A stretch of 64,000 nucleotides of DNA from Cercophora sp. LCS_1 (taxonomy: Eukaryota > Ascomycota > Sordariomycetes > Sordariales > Lasiosphaeriaceae). The stretch lies in contig JAPZLL010000027.1 of the NCBI GenBank assembly GCA_036250225.1, positions 186,001 through 250,000 of the forward strand, given 5' to 3'. The position numbers were made by a program, and so were the translations under genes. Of this stretch, positions 1-10,853 are shown piece after piece. Positions within the stretch are counted from its first letter, which is position 1, and each line of letters begins with the position of its first letter. Below the pieces are notes generated by a model. The model did no database searches. It had not been told where the DNA came from and saw only the letters and a list, made by a program, of their open reading frames with translations.

Positions 1-104
1 AGGTGAGGAACGTCAATCTCCCCCGCAGTGGAACCGGGGCGAGAGTTCTCGTCTTGAACGGCTACAGCTCCAGGCCGGCGCGCGAACGGGTTACGGATGG
101 GCAT
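1..104 (-). CDS. 5' end of an unidentified protein-coding gene, cut by the window edge
   Basis: On the minus strand an ATG at 104-102 opens a frame that stays open for 34 codons to the window edge. The peptide starts MPIRNPFARRPGAVAVQDEN and continues with a polar stretch. The codons favour C and G in third position, as in the other genes here. A short basic, Arg/Pro-rich start followed by an acidic polar stretch resembles the cytoplasmic N-terminus of many fungal membrane transporters, but nothing visible identifies the family. The rest of the gene lies to the left. It points away from the Tpa1/Ofd1-type gene's 3' end across about 1.1 kb. Confidence 0.45.
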   Translation of the reverse strand, partial: MPIRNPFARRPGAVAVQDENSRPGSTAGEIDVPH

Positions 105-1200
105 CGTGCGGGCAGTCAGAGCGTGTATATCCTGGGCAACAGATTGGACGAATGTTGGCAGTTTTGACAGAGTAAGGTAGTGGACCTGGGAATAGGAGGG
201 GAAGGCGATGTTGCTAACAACAACAGAAGTAGATGCGACGAATTGCTCGAAAAACCGGGAATTCGGTGTTTAAACTGGCGCAAGAAAGCCGAACTAGCCA
301 AGGAAACAAGAGGGTGTACTAAAAGGGAAGGGTTCGCCCGAGATGCAGAGACTGGTGGGACGAAACCGCTGGATGGACTGCGATTCAAATTGTCCATTGA
401 TGGGCCGTTGCCATCACGCTTCTGGACGGGCTGGACGGGCCTGGCCTGCAAACTCCAGTCAGCGACGTCCAGCGGCAGGTACGACCCATGGCCATTGGAT
501 CTTTCTCCAAGCTTGGTCCTCGGGCATTGTTGGCTCCGCCCGGGATTTCCTGGCGCTGTCATAGCGTGCCGACAACTCCAAACCATCATGGCTGTGGAAG
601 CATCCATCGAACCATGGAAATTTTGCGATCTCCAATGCGCTCTTCGGTTTGCGGCACCCCTGATTTTTGCGATCGACGTTTCTGCAAACCATCCGCCCCC
701 CATAACACATTTTAACGAACTCGACATGACGTTGGCAGGGTTCCCCGTCTCATGGTGACAGTTCCCGTTGAACCGACTTTTTGCTGAAGGATGTAGCCCC
801 ACCAACCCTTCTCATGTCTTGGTAGAAGTCGCGCCACGTTTATGATGCAACTGGTTTTCTCGGGGCTCTCCCCGAAATTGGCTGCCCGCCTGTGTTTCTT
901 CTTGAAGGCTGCTTGGCAGGTTCACTCTGGGGGCAGATGCGGTTAGCGAGCGGCGTGCAACTTGATCTAGTAGAAGAACTCGATTCGCCACCTCAAACCT
1001 TGCCTCTTCTCCCCACGCCACACACCAGGGATCGAGTTCGATCACAGGGCACAGTTGCGCAGCGGTCCGGCTAAATCCTCAGAACACACTGCCTTCTGAC
1101 TAAGAATATCATTGACGGCATCTAACCGGGAATCTGCTTCTTATTCTCATCCATCATAGATTCATTAAGTGGTACCCTATTGCGCCGGGTATCTGCTTGT
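105..1200. other. intergenic, no supported gene
   Basis: This stretch lies between the start of the left-edge gene and the 3' end of the Tpa1/Ofd1-type gene. It holds long overlapping frames on both strands (for example 116-805 minus and 180-758 plus), none with a recognisable domain. It probably contains the promoter of the left-edge gene and the 3' UTR of the oxygenase gene. Confidence 0.5.
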
Positions 1201-3235
1201 CTAGTCGGAATCCGAGTCGTTGTCGTCGGAGAACCCCTGAAACTCCTCTTCGGAATCGTCCACAACTCCAACGCCCGATGCCTCGCCCATCTCGTCCTCG
1301 TCGGGCTCTTCGTCCTGCTCCTCGATCTCATACATGCCGCTGACATCCCATCGGTCGCCCTTGGCGCTTTTGCTCACGTACTTGACGAACCGCAGTGTCC
1401 CGCTATCCCGCAGGACGAGTGTCATCTTATTCCATGCCGCTGCCTGGAAGAAAAGAATATTGTCGTCCTCAGCACTGCTCTTATAAATGGCGGCATCTTC
1501 ATTGCTGTCATCGTCGCCGGCCATATAAACTTCGTGCCCGCCGACCTCGAGTGGCTCCTCAGGCTCAACATCCTTGTCAATTCCCTTGCCCTTCGACTTG
1601 GCGCTGTTCCCGTTGGCCTTAGCCTTAGCCTTTCCTTTGCCCTTTCCATTAGACTGTGCCCCTTCTGCTTCAGATGAGGCGTCGGACTCGTCGTCGTCGT
1701 CACCATCATCGCCCCAACCATCAGTGGGCGTGATGCCAATGTTGAGTTCAAGACGTGGCTTCCCCTCATGGCCAGTCGCAAGGGTGTAGTCCTTCCCTCG
1801 GCGGAAACGGCGGGCAACCAAGTCGTGACTCTCTACAACCGAACGGGTTGCCATCTGAAGCCACAGCCGGAACTGTTTTGACGGCAACAGAACCTCAAGT
1901 AACTCCTTCAGGGGTGATTCCTCAGCCCCAGAGCCTGGTTCAAGATACATGTAACGAGCTTTATGGGGTGGTCGGGCAACCTTCCATGCCCCCATTTCGA
2001 TCTCCTCGCTGTCCTCAGGCAAAGTCTTGGCTTTTTGAGCTTCCACGTAGGCGCGGACCTTTGCTGCGAATTTTGGGTGTAAGATATCTGGCAAGGTGAT
2101 ACTGGACTCTTCCTCAAAGTGCTCGGCAACACGGTCCATGGTATCTGGTGTCAGATAAGTGGGCGCCAGGTATTTGAGTAAGAATTCGAGGTCGGCCTCA
2201 TCCTCAAATGCAAACTCATCCCCGGCACCGACCTTCTCAACCTGTACGGGCTTGGATTGGGGACGGTCGTGCTGGTCCGGGTTTCCCTGGAGCTGCATCA
2301 ACCCACTCTTTTGGGCAGCCTTCTCCTCTGCACCTTCAACCCAACCATCCTCGCCAATCTGGGGAATATGGAACCATCCGCTGATGGCCATGCGGATGCG
2401 GCCGCCATTCTTCTCCAGCTCCTTCTTAGAGGCGGCGTGATACACTTCCTCGACGTCGTGGAACGATTCTCCTGGCTGCACGGCAAAGAAGGAAAGCTGA
2501 TTCCAGGCTGGCGGAATGACCTTGACGGGATCTGGCAGAGGAGTCTTGGCCATCTCACCATCCTTGCCCTCCCGGTCCACCACCGGGAACAAACGCAAAG
2601 CGCCACCCCATTCTGGCTGCCACGGGGTGTCAGGGTCGGTTAGATACAAAATGTAGCTGACCTTCCTGGAGCCAATGACGTCGTCGTGACATAGCAGATA
2701 GCAACCAGGGGTGTAGACGTTGATGGCCATGTCGGTCTTGCGCCCGCTGAGCGGTCCGCAGTTTGTAATTTTGGAGACGTAGTCGCGGAACGTCTGCGAG
2801 TAGAGCGCATCGCGGAGCGCTAGGAGGGACGGCAGTTTCGCCAGCGCATCGTTGTCGAGCCCATCAAGGTTGGCCAAGTCGCCACTTTGATGGATCTTGT
2901 AGATATCCGTCTCTTTGGGCGTAAACGAGACATTCGCCTTGATTTCGGAGCGAACCTTGCGCAGCAGGCCGTCGTCAACAAGTTCGTTGATCACGCTGTG
3001 CTTGTACGGGGTCGACGAGGCATACTCGGTTGTGTATTTGCTGAGGACCGACTTGTCAAAGAGTCCCTTTCGGAACCGGGCCTTAGCTTCGTCGTCGGTG
3101 AGCGCTGGAGATCAAGATCTTCTTGTCAGCGATGCGCCGCAGCTGGGATGCGACATGGTTTGGATATTCACCATTCTTGGACCGCTTCTTCACTGGCTTT
3201 TTGCCAGAAGCAGTGGTTTCTGCCTTTCTCTTCAT
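1201..3235 (-). CDS. tpa1: Tpa1/Ofd1-type prolyl 3,4-dihydroxylase (2-oxoglutarate/Fe(II) oxygenase)
   Basis: Members of this family hydroxylate a proline of ribosomal protein uS12 (Rps23) and affect translation termination; the fission-yeast relative Ofd1 also links oxygen to sterol regulation. The model has two exons: 3235-3172 and 3104-1201. The 67-bp intron 3171-3105 has GTGAAT at the donor, CGCTGAC as branch point and TCCAG at the acceptor. The product is 655 aa. The catalytic double-stranded beta-helix shows an HxD pair (H161, D163 in YLLCHDDVIGS), a distal His (H237 in ESFHDVEEV) and the 2-oxoglutarate-binding Arg in RIRMAISGW near 259. A second, non-catalytic helix domain follows, as in yeast Tpa1. 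It carries an insertion rich in Asp, then Lys/Gly, and the protein ends in an acidic tail. The N-terminal 20 residues are very basic, which suggests a nuclear signal. The orthology call is strong; the start is chosen as the first ATG of the basic exon. Confidence 0.9.
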
Positions 3236-4082
3236 CTTGGAGCGCCAATTGGAAGTGTTGCGCGAAATATGAACTTGTTTGGGTTGGGAAGTGCCAGGAA
3301 ACAGTCTTTTCGAAAATGGGCTGACTTTCTTAGATATTTTATCCAACACTGCAGTCGATGCTCATTGTGGAGCTCAAATTTCATGTCCCCCCGCGGCAGA
3401 TACTTGAAGCTTGGGCCCCCCTACCCTTTAACCCCACCAGCGACTGGCTCCCCCATGCCGCAAGCTCGTTGGCTACCATCAATCCGAAGGACAAATTTCC
3501 GTTCGACAAACAGCGAGTCGCATGACAACTGAAGCGCCTGGCTCTTTACGGCCCGCAACGAGGTCGCACTGCGCGTACTGAGGGAGTGTGGGAAATGCAC
3601 ACGTCTGGTCTTGTCTTACAACTTCCTCGCCCGATATCATTATGCCGTATGCCCTCCTCTAAACGCGGGCGCTCCACTGATGCGACCAGTGGCCCTTCTG
3701 TTGCCTTTCTTCTGGTTGCTGGATCGCGCGTCTTGTAAGCCGCGGCGCCTGGCCGGAGATTGTTGAAACAGCGGTGCGGGAGGGTCGCAGAGCGCCTGCA
3801 TCGAACCGCCGGGCTCTTCTATTCGATTGGAAAGTCGCATGAGGCTGATCCGTGCTGCTATTTATGCCCGAGGCGTCGATAGGCTTGAGACATCGTTGCT
3901 TTGAATCTACTGGGCATGATTCGACACTGTTCGTTGAAGTCATCAGTCGCGAGTGATTTCAGTTCCAACAGATGTTTGTTATTTTGGCAGCGGAGATATC
4001 AACTGATTTATCAATCAGACCTCGGCGAAACTACCAGTCATCTTGACCAACGTTCGCGACGAGCATCAACATGTCGCCCGTC
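3236..4082. other. intergenic between the Tpa1-type and epimerase genes
   Basis: This is the upstream region of the Tpa1-type gene and the 3' flank of the epimerase gene, both on the minus strand. Only short frames without recognisable content are present. Confidence 0.5.
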
Positions 4083-4955
4083 TCATAACTTTCCATTCCT
4101 CTTATCAACCGCTTCTCGTAGGAGAGAAATGACCTGAGCAGGATCTTTGGCCCCAAACACAGCACTGCCGGCAACGATTACATTTGCTCCGGCGTCCGCA
4201 GCCTGGTCGATTGTCCCAGGCCCGAGTCCACCGTCGACTTCAATATTCAGGTCCGGGTATCGCTTTCGCAACTCTTCGACCTTTGGAAGTTCTGAGGCCA
4301 TAAACTTCTGCCCACCAAACCCAGGTTCCACCGTCATAACAAGGACCATCTGTGAACAGCGTGTTAGCACTGGACTAGGCAATGAGGAGATGTTCGACCC
4401 ACATCTGGCCTCTCCTTCTCGTGGGGGCTGTCCAACACATCCCACAGCACGTCAACTGGAGTTGCCGGCTTGATGGCGATGCCAGCCAGCATACCAAGGT
4501 CGTGGATGTACCGGATGAGCTCACGGGGGTTTGTCTTGAGCTCGGTCGTAACCTCTGGGCTCTCCGCCGCCGAGGAGAACGCAGCTTCATAGTGGAAGCA
4601 GTATAGATCGCACCCGGCATTCTTGAACTCCTTGACCCACTTCTTTGGCTCGGCAATCATCATATGGCAGTCGAATGTCCCCTTTCCGTAGTGTTGGGCT
4701 GGCTTTTCCACGTGCGGTCGGATTTTGGCGACTACGGGCGGACCCCATGTAAGGTTCGGAACGAAATGCCCGTCCCTGCGTTGCCAAAAAGCATTAGCTT
4801 CCAATGGATCCGTTCATAAGAGAAAGCTCGGAGGTGTACATGATGTCGACATGGAGCCAGTCGGCACCTTGCGCGATGGTCCTCCGGCAGTCCTCGCCCA
4901 AGTTGGCGAAGTCAGCCGAGAGGATTGAAGGTGCAATAATAGCCCCGGGCGCCAT
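4083..4955 (-). CDS. rpe1: ribulose-phosphate 3-epimerase
   Basis: The enzyme interconverts D-ribulose 5-phosphate and D-xylulose 5-phosphate in the non-oxidative pentose phosphate pathway, in the cytosol. There are three exons: 4955-4840, 4775-4403 and 4349-4083, with introns of 64 and 53 bp. The product is 251 aa, normal for the family. The (beta/alpha)8-barrel signatures are all visible: IIAPSILSADFANLG at the N-terminus, HVDIMDGHFVPN with metal/catalytic Asp37 (the intron splits the Met codon), CHMMI, the phosphate loop VEPGFGGQKF at 170-179, and IEVDGG with Asp202. The start ATG directly precedes the conserved first strand. The gene is divergent from the questin-oxidase-like gene across about 390 bp. 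Confidence 0.96.
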
Positions 4956-5346
4956 TGCTTCTCTAGGAAGTCCGTTTCTGTGATAGTTTGTGTAGGAAAA
5001 GCCTAGGGGTGGTAATAGCGACGAGAGTGACAGAAAAAGCTCAATTGCCTTTCCCAGCGGAAAACTCGCGTCCAGGAACCAGCCTGAAGGTTCGGGCGGG
5101 GGAGGGGCACCCAAAGCCAAGACGTGACGTTTGGCGGACGGGACTTACCGTGACATGGCGGCTGGCAACGGCAGATGTAACCCCTGTCCAACACCAGTGT
5201 GGGTCGTTTGTTCACGCCCACATCACCCACCCCGGCATCCCAACAAGCTGACCTGTCAACCTCTCACCGTACCGGAGGCGAACAGTCAACTGTGTGTTCG
5301 CTATTGACTTTGATCAAATACTTTTTATCCAGAAAGTGTAGTCAAG
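4956..5346. promoter_or_regulatory. divergent intergenic promoter region (rpe1 / questin-oxidase-like)
   Basis: These 391 bp separate two divergently transcribed genes and must hold both promoters. I see no specific, known binding motif worth naming. Confidence 0.5.
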
Positions 5347-6670
5347 ATGGCGGGTGTGTTGTCATATGTGCCGCTGCTCAATCGACTGGTGGCGTCATCA
5401 GTGAAGGGAATCGACATCGAACCAGTGGAAGTGCACTCAATTGAGACGGCAGCGGAGAAGAGACCCAGAACCCTCAAGCATCTGTTGAGGGCCAACCATG
5501 TGAATCACTCAATCCTCTATCATAACCTCGAGTTCGACAACCACATGGCGCATATACTATGCTCGGCCTATTGGCTTGGCGCTGAACCGCCCCAGTTACA
5601 TCACATCTACGAGGCCGAAGCAAAGACTCTTGAGCCGTGGAAACCATCCCCGTCAGAGCTCACAGAGGATGACTGGCGGGACTTTTTTGGCGACCGAAGG
5701 TATCAAAGGGCATATGTCGATTTCTTTGAGGATGCCTTGGTCATGAAACACTCATACAGCTGGAAGAAGCTGGTTGAGGAGTCCTTGTTTTCTGGGAAGG
5801 AGCCTCTAGTGAACGGTCTCATCGGCGGTCGTAAGTACCTTCGAACACACCCAAGTACTCGCTTACACTTTTTTCATAGTTGGCCACCCGCTCATACATC
5901 TTGGGTATGCTTTCGAATTCGACAACCGCGACATTGCCATTGAAGCTCTCGCGATGGCCGCAACGTCGTACAATTTTCTGCACAAGTACATCGACAACTC
6001 ATCGTATACGAGGAAGTCAACAGTCAGCTCCACATCACCAACGGAGCTCCTGAACAAACTGGCAGACGATACCCGGTTTGACGGTATTTTTGAGGAGCCC
6101 GGTTTTGCCAATATCGAAACTCTCTTCGAGAAGCATGAATCACTTGTGTTGGAATATTGGAATGCGTGGGATATCACCGACCCAGTGAAGCAATTCCAAG
6201 AGTCTCAAGAGACAGCCGTTGCACTGCTTGTCGCCACGGTTCCAGCGGGCACACATTCTTACAACTTTTTCCTCTGTCACGTCCTTACCACCAGCCATGC
6301 CGCCCGAATCCTACTTCCATTCGTTCCGTCCAAATATCATATCAGCTTGGTCAGGCAATGGTGGTTGCTCACTTTAGCAGTATACATCGCTGAGTTGAGG
6401 CCAAAGATCGACCCTGATTATGTCCCTAGTGACATCAAAGGGAGAGATTGGAATTATGTTGAGCACCGGGTCCTCAACACTGACTGGTCGACAGACGCCC
6501 ATTACGTCAAAGGTGAGTATCTTCAACAACAAATAGTTTACCCCGGATACTGATGAGGAATAGCAATTCGGGCGATGAAAGTGGCATCCCAAACTTGGGG
6601 CGATGTCCATGAGAGGTATCTTGCTGCAGCTGTGAGATTCGTTGATGATTTCAAGGGCTGGGTGCATTAG
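5347..6670 (+). CDS. questin-oxidase-like protein (DUF4243 family)
   Basis: Family members include the Baeyer-Villiger-type questin oxidases of fungal anthraquinone pathways, but many are of unknown function. There are three exons: 5347-5830, 5880-6512 and 6564-6670, with introns of 49 and 51 bp that use GTAAGT and GTGAGT donors. The product is 407 aa. Typical family features are the His-rich N-terminal part (ANHVNHSILYHNLEFDNHMA, then LHHIYEAE), the central GLGHPLIHLGYAFEFDN segment made by joining exons 1 and 2, and a later HSYNFFLCHVLTTSHAARI helix. No polyketide synthase or other secondary-metabolism gene is nearby, so a role in a biosynthetic cluster is not supported by context. The family assignment is firm; the substrate is unknown. 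Confidence 0.88.
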
Positions 6671-7385
6671 CCTGCTAAAAACACACTTGGATGGTGTGCG
6701 ATTTGTCTAGTCCCCTTTCCTACCCTGTAAAAAAAACATGTACTAGTCAAAGATTGACAATATCTGACAACAATACTTCCTCTCCTCAAGTGGTGTGGAA
6801 AAAGAGTTCGATTGCCAAGCACGCGTGCTACAAGAAACACCACGTCCTCAAATTCAAAGAGGATATATTTCTTCAAAAGGTTATGAAACCTTTTCTGGGG
6901 GCATTAAACAACACGCTGTAGACCTTCAAATATGTTTTTCTTTCCTACAAGTGTTATAATACGCCGACTGAAAAATCCATCATGTCTCAGAACTATCTGA
7001 TGCTGTGTTGATAAATCCGGTGCATGGGTGTTTTCTACAATCTGAATGATTGCAAGGCTGGGAGTTGGACTCTTTTCTCACACCACTTGCTCCTTTGATG
7101 AATAAGTGTTGTATGAACCGGACTTCGTTGTCGTCGCTGAAATGTTGTCCTGGGTTAGGGTTTGTTGTGCGTTTACCCCTGTTTCTGGGCGGGTCCAAAG
7201 CCTGGGTTGATTGGAGATCTGCAAGGCTGTCGCTGCAAAGCACCGGTTCAGCTCAAGTGCTGCCTGCCCAGCCTGCAACTTCCCCAAACAACACTGCAAG
7301 CTCGCAAACACGCCATTGATCAACAGATGAGCCCACAGACAACTCCTTGACAAATGATAGACCCGTACAGGCCATTCAATTCGCA
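6671..7385. other. intergenic upstream of the Rad17 gene
   Basis: This stretch is more AT-rich than the flanking genes and holds only short frames. It should include the 3' UTR of the questin-oxidase-like gene and the promoter of the checkpoint gene. An in-frame ATG at 7347 precedes the chosen Rad17 start by 13 codons. Confidence 0.5.
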
Positions 7386-10145
7386 ATGGCACCGCCAGCG
7401 AAGCGACGGAAGCGCGCCGTCATCGAAGATTCGGAGAACGAGGACGGCGGGAACAAGCAAACAAGCAAGAACACCATAACGCGCTTTCTCTTTTCCTCGC
7501 CAGACGCTAAACCTGCCGCTTCACGACCCCTCGACAGCAGCATTAGCATAGATTCGCCGACATCACCGAGCCCCGTCCGAAAACGAACGACGAGAGCAAC
7601 AGCCACTGGAGCAAGCGCCCCGCCACTCGCCTCTCCTCAGAGCAGTCGCTCAATGAGGCGCCCAACAACGAAGAGCCCTAGTACGAGCCCAGAGAAGTCA
7701 CGCGCCAGAGGAGCAAAGAAGGCCAAAACAGAGGAGAAAGGGAAGACGGCTGATCTGTTGACGCTCTTCTCAAGGCAGGCCCAGCGCAGCCAGGAAGCGG
7801 CGGCCAATGGCATAAACAAGCAGGCAAATGCTTTCGTCTTAGAAGATATCATCAGCGACCCTATATCGGAGGACGATGATCTGGCATTGCACAAGACTGC
7901 AGTCGGGTCAAGCATCGTGGGAAAGACGGCCAACAAGCGGTTCAAAGAGAGCTCACAGTCTGGAGCCGCGGTGACAACAACGCTCAATCTGGCTGGTGGA
8001 CAGAGATTCTTGAATAAGCAAAAGGGCTCGCAACCGACTGTGCTCGATGACGATTCCAGGCCGTGGTCAGAACGATTCGCGCCTGTAAACCTGGAGGAGT
8101 TGGCAGTGCACAAGAAAAAGGTGGCAGATGTTCGAAGATGGCTCGAAGAGGTATTGGTTGGCCGAATGAGACAACGGCTTCTCATTCTCAAGGGTGCTGC
8201 GGGCACCGGAAAGACAACAACTGTCCAGCTTCTTGCTAAGGACATACAATGCGAGGTTCTCGAGTGGAGAAATCCGGGCAACACCACGTTCGGCATGGGG
8301 CAGGGTTACCAGTCAGCAGCTTCACAGTTTGAAGAGTTCTTGGGAAGGGGTGGCAAGTTCGGGCAACTTGATCTGGATTCCGACACGACACCTCCACCGT
8401 CCGTGACTGGGCCAGCAAATTCGGGGTCGGACAAGCGCATCATCTTGATCGAGGAGTTCCCGAATACTTTCATGAAGTCGTCGACAGGTTTGCTGTCATT
8501 CAGAAACACTATTCTTCAGTTTCTTGCAGCGAATACGCCGTCCCTTGCGAGTTTTGGGGGACCCAACACGGATCCCGTCACTCCAATCGTCATGGTTATT
8601 TCCGAAACGTTGCTCACCACAGCGTCTGCAAGCGCGGACAGCTTTACAGCTCACAGGCTGCTTGGCCCCGAGATACTTCGACACCCAGGCACGGGAGTGA
8701 TTGAGTTCAATGCTGTTGCTCCCTCACTTCTCTCTAAAGCTCTCGAGCTGATCGTGCAAAAGGAGGCGAGAAAATCTGGGCGTCGCAAGACACCTGGGCC
8801 CCTCGTTCTGAAGACCCTTGGTGGAATCGGCGATATCCGCAGCGCCATCTCCTCGCTCGAATTTCTCTGCGTGAAGGGCGATGAAGATGCCGATTGGGGT
8901 TCGCGCGTCACTTTCACCAAGCCAAAGCGCGGAGCAAAGGACGTGCCCCTTACAAAAGGGGAACAAGAGAGCTTGGAGCTCATATCTCAGCGAGAATCAA
9001 CCCTCGGGATATTTCACGCTGTCGGTAAGGTTGTCTACAACAAACGGGCGGAAGCATCGTATGTCGCCGGCACCCCCGAAGCCTTGGCGGAAACGCTTCC
9101 TGCCTTCATGTCACATCTCTCTCGCCCGAAACCCTCCGAGGTTGGCGTCGACACACTGATCGACGAGACTGGGACTGATACACATACATTTATATCAGCC
9201 CTCCACGAGAACTTTCCTCTGTCTTGTGAGCCAAGCAGTGGCATGGATCTCAACTCGTCAGTCGATTACCTCGATAGTTGCCTCGAATATCTCTCGGAGA
9301 GTGACCTGCTGTGTCCTTCCTGGGACATCTTCTTCAGCAATAAGGGCAATCCCGGTGGCTACGCCGGCAAAGATTCAGGCAGCCATATCCTACGCCAGGA
9401 CGAAATGGCTTTCCAGGTCGCTGTGCGAGGGCTCCTCTTCTCACTCCCATCGCCGGTGAAACGGCAGTCGCACCCAGGAGGTCGAGGCGGTGACGCATTC
9501 AAAATGTTTTACCCTGCTTATCTGAAGTTGTGGCGAACGAAAGAGGAAACTGAAGCCCTCGTTGACATGTGGGCGTCAAAGATGCTCAAGGGTGACGGTG
9601 GTACAGCCTCGGGAACCTCAAGCGGCGGAGCTTCTAGTGGTCCCGGCATATTCAAAAAGGCCAGCGGCGGTGGTGTAGAGAGTTGGGGCAACAATCCGCG
9701 ACTTAACAGTGGAAGAGATCAACACGTCGCCGGTGGAGGCGGAGCGACTGCGTCAAAACCTTTGCTTTCCCTTGGGAGTGCGGCGAGGCAGGAGATGCTG
9801 CTCGAGCGGCTCCCATACATGGCGCACATTGCCAGGCGGAAACGATGCGCATTCGGCTCGATGCGGATTAGGGATTTGGATAGAGTCGTTTCGTTCAATG
9901 GGATCGGGGCCAGTGCATCTGCGGACACAGATGACGAGGGTGACGATGACGCCGCCGAAGGTGAAACTTGGGCGACCGACAAACCAACCGAGGATGGAAC
10001 CCCGAGGAAAAAGAGGACCAAGCAAGGGTCTGGATTGGGGGCTATACTGAGCAGGAAGTTGAAGAATGGAGAAGAGGCGGAAGACCTAGAGGCGGTGCCA
10101 ATGCAAAGCCTGGTCATCAGCGATGACGATATCGAGGATGATTAG
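7386..10145 (+). CDS. rad17: Rad17/Rad24-type checkpoint clamp loader subunit
   Basis: Rad17 (Rad24 in budding yeast) replaces Rfc1 in an RFC-like complex that loads the 9-1-1 clamp at damaged DNA in the nucleus. The gene is one exon; from the ATG at 7386 it encodes 919 aa. That start is preferred over the in-frame ATG at 7347 because it opens with MAPPAKRRKRA, a basic nuclear-signal-like stretch. A PIP-like/disordered N-terminus is followed by PWSERFAPVNLEELAVHKKK, the usual entry to the AAA+ module. Walker A is GAAGTGKTT at about 270-278 and Walker B is IILIEEFP with Glu356-357. Downstream come the expected lid (LLGPEILRHPGTGVIEFNAV, GDIRSAISSLEFLC). The C-terminal third carries a Gly/Ser-rich insertion and ends in an acidic tail (ISDDDIEDD). 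The length exceeds that of the yeast protein because of these low-complexity parts. Confidence 0.93.
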   Translation: MAPPAKRRKRAVIEDSENEDGGNKQTSKNTITRFLFSSPDAKPAASRPLDSSISIDSPTSPSPVRKRTTRATATGASAPPLASPQSSRSMRRPTTKSPSTSPEKSRARGAKKAKTEEKGKTADLLTLFSRQAQRSQEAAANGINKQANAFVLEDIISDPISEDDDLALHKTAVGSSIVGKTANKRFKESSQSGAAVTTTLNLAGGQRFLNKQKGSQPTVLDDDSRPWSERFAPVNLEELAVHKKKVADVRRWLEEVLVGRMRQRLLILKGAAGTGKTTTVQLLAKDIQCEVLEWRNPGNTTFGMGQGYQSAASQFEEFLGRGGKFGQLDLDSDTTPPPSVTGPANSGSDKRIILIEEFPNTFMKSSTGLLSFRNTILQFLAANTPSLASFGGPNTDPVTPIVMVISETLLTTASASADSFTAHRLLGPEILRHPGTGVIEFNAVAPSLLSKALELIVQKEARKSGRRKTPGPLVLKTLGGIGDIRSAISSLEFLCVKGDEDADWGSRVTFTKPKRGAKDVPLTKGEQESLELISQRESTLGIFHAVGKVVYNKRAEASYVAGTPEALAETLPAFMSHLSRPKPSEVGVDTLIDETGTDTHTFISALHENFPLSCEPSSGMDLNSSVDYLDSCLEYLSESDLLCPSWDIFFSNKGNPGGYAGKDSGSHILRQDEMAFQVAVRGLLFSLPSPVKRQSHPGGRGGDAFKMFYPAYLKLWRTKEETEALVDMWASKMLKGDGGTASGTSSGGASSGPGIFKKASGGGVESWGNNPRLNSGRDQHVAGGGGATASKPLLSLGSAARQEMLLERLPYMAHIARRKRCAFGSMRIRDLDRVVSFNGIGASASADTDDEGDDDAAEGETWATDKPTEDGTPRKKRTKQGSGLGAILSRKLKNGEEAEDLEAVPMQSLVISDDDIEDD

Positions 10146-10853
10146 TCGGAACGGAACGGGAACATTCTAAGAAAATGGGCAAAAACTGCACTTGAGCGGG
10201 GGAGGCAAAAGCATCTTTTCTTCGTTGTTGTGCATGTAAACAGGGAGAGGCGGATATGGGTAATGCGGACAAGGCGTTCTGGCGGACGACGACGACTCCT
10301 CTGATCTGCAGCGCAGCAGCGGTGGCTGAGCAAAAAGGCGTCAAATGATACCTAGGTACAGCACATGAATACAGAACATGTTGGGAGGCATCCGAACTCG
10401 GCCACCGTTTTGCACTTTTGTGCTGCATTTGTGAGACCTGTGTATCCTTTTTTTTTTTCCATGACTGTTTTGGATTCTATTGCAAGTTGCAAACACAAAG
10501 AGAAAAAAAAAAAGTGCAAAGTTGAACCACAATAATGCCTTGTCCATGCGTCTTGCAAGAAAAGCAGGGCTTGCCACGCAATTCGAGGCGATTGGAAGAC
10601 ACTGCAACGAGTGCAAACCAGGGCGCTTATTCGGGACCCCCCGTACTGCTGCGAGCCTTGCCCACCTACGGGAAGACCCTTTTAACACGAGCGCCCGGCA
10701 TTTTTGGCTGCCTGGTGTGACGAGGGTGGGAATGATCATACCACTTTTGTTTTGACACACTTACATCGTCACATATATCGTTTATGAGCCCTGTATTTTG
10801 GGGGAAACAACCTCGGGCTCTTTTCGATTCTCACCCATTGAAGCCCAACGGAC
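10146..10853. other. intergenic between Rad17 and the next gene
   Basis: This stretch contains a poly-T tract near 10447 and a poly-A tract near 10505, plus a palindromic TACCTAGGTAC at 10349-10359. No coding feature is supported. It probably holds the Rad17 3' UTR and the next promoter. Confidence 0.5.

Noticed and set aside
116..805. 229-codon minus-strand frame with Ser/Leu-rich end
   Set aside because: It overlaps a 192-codon plus-strand frame over the same bases, has no domain, and lies directly upstream of a better start at 104, so it is probably promoter sequence.
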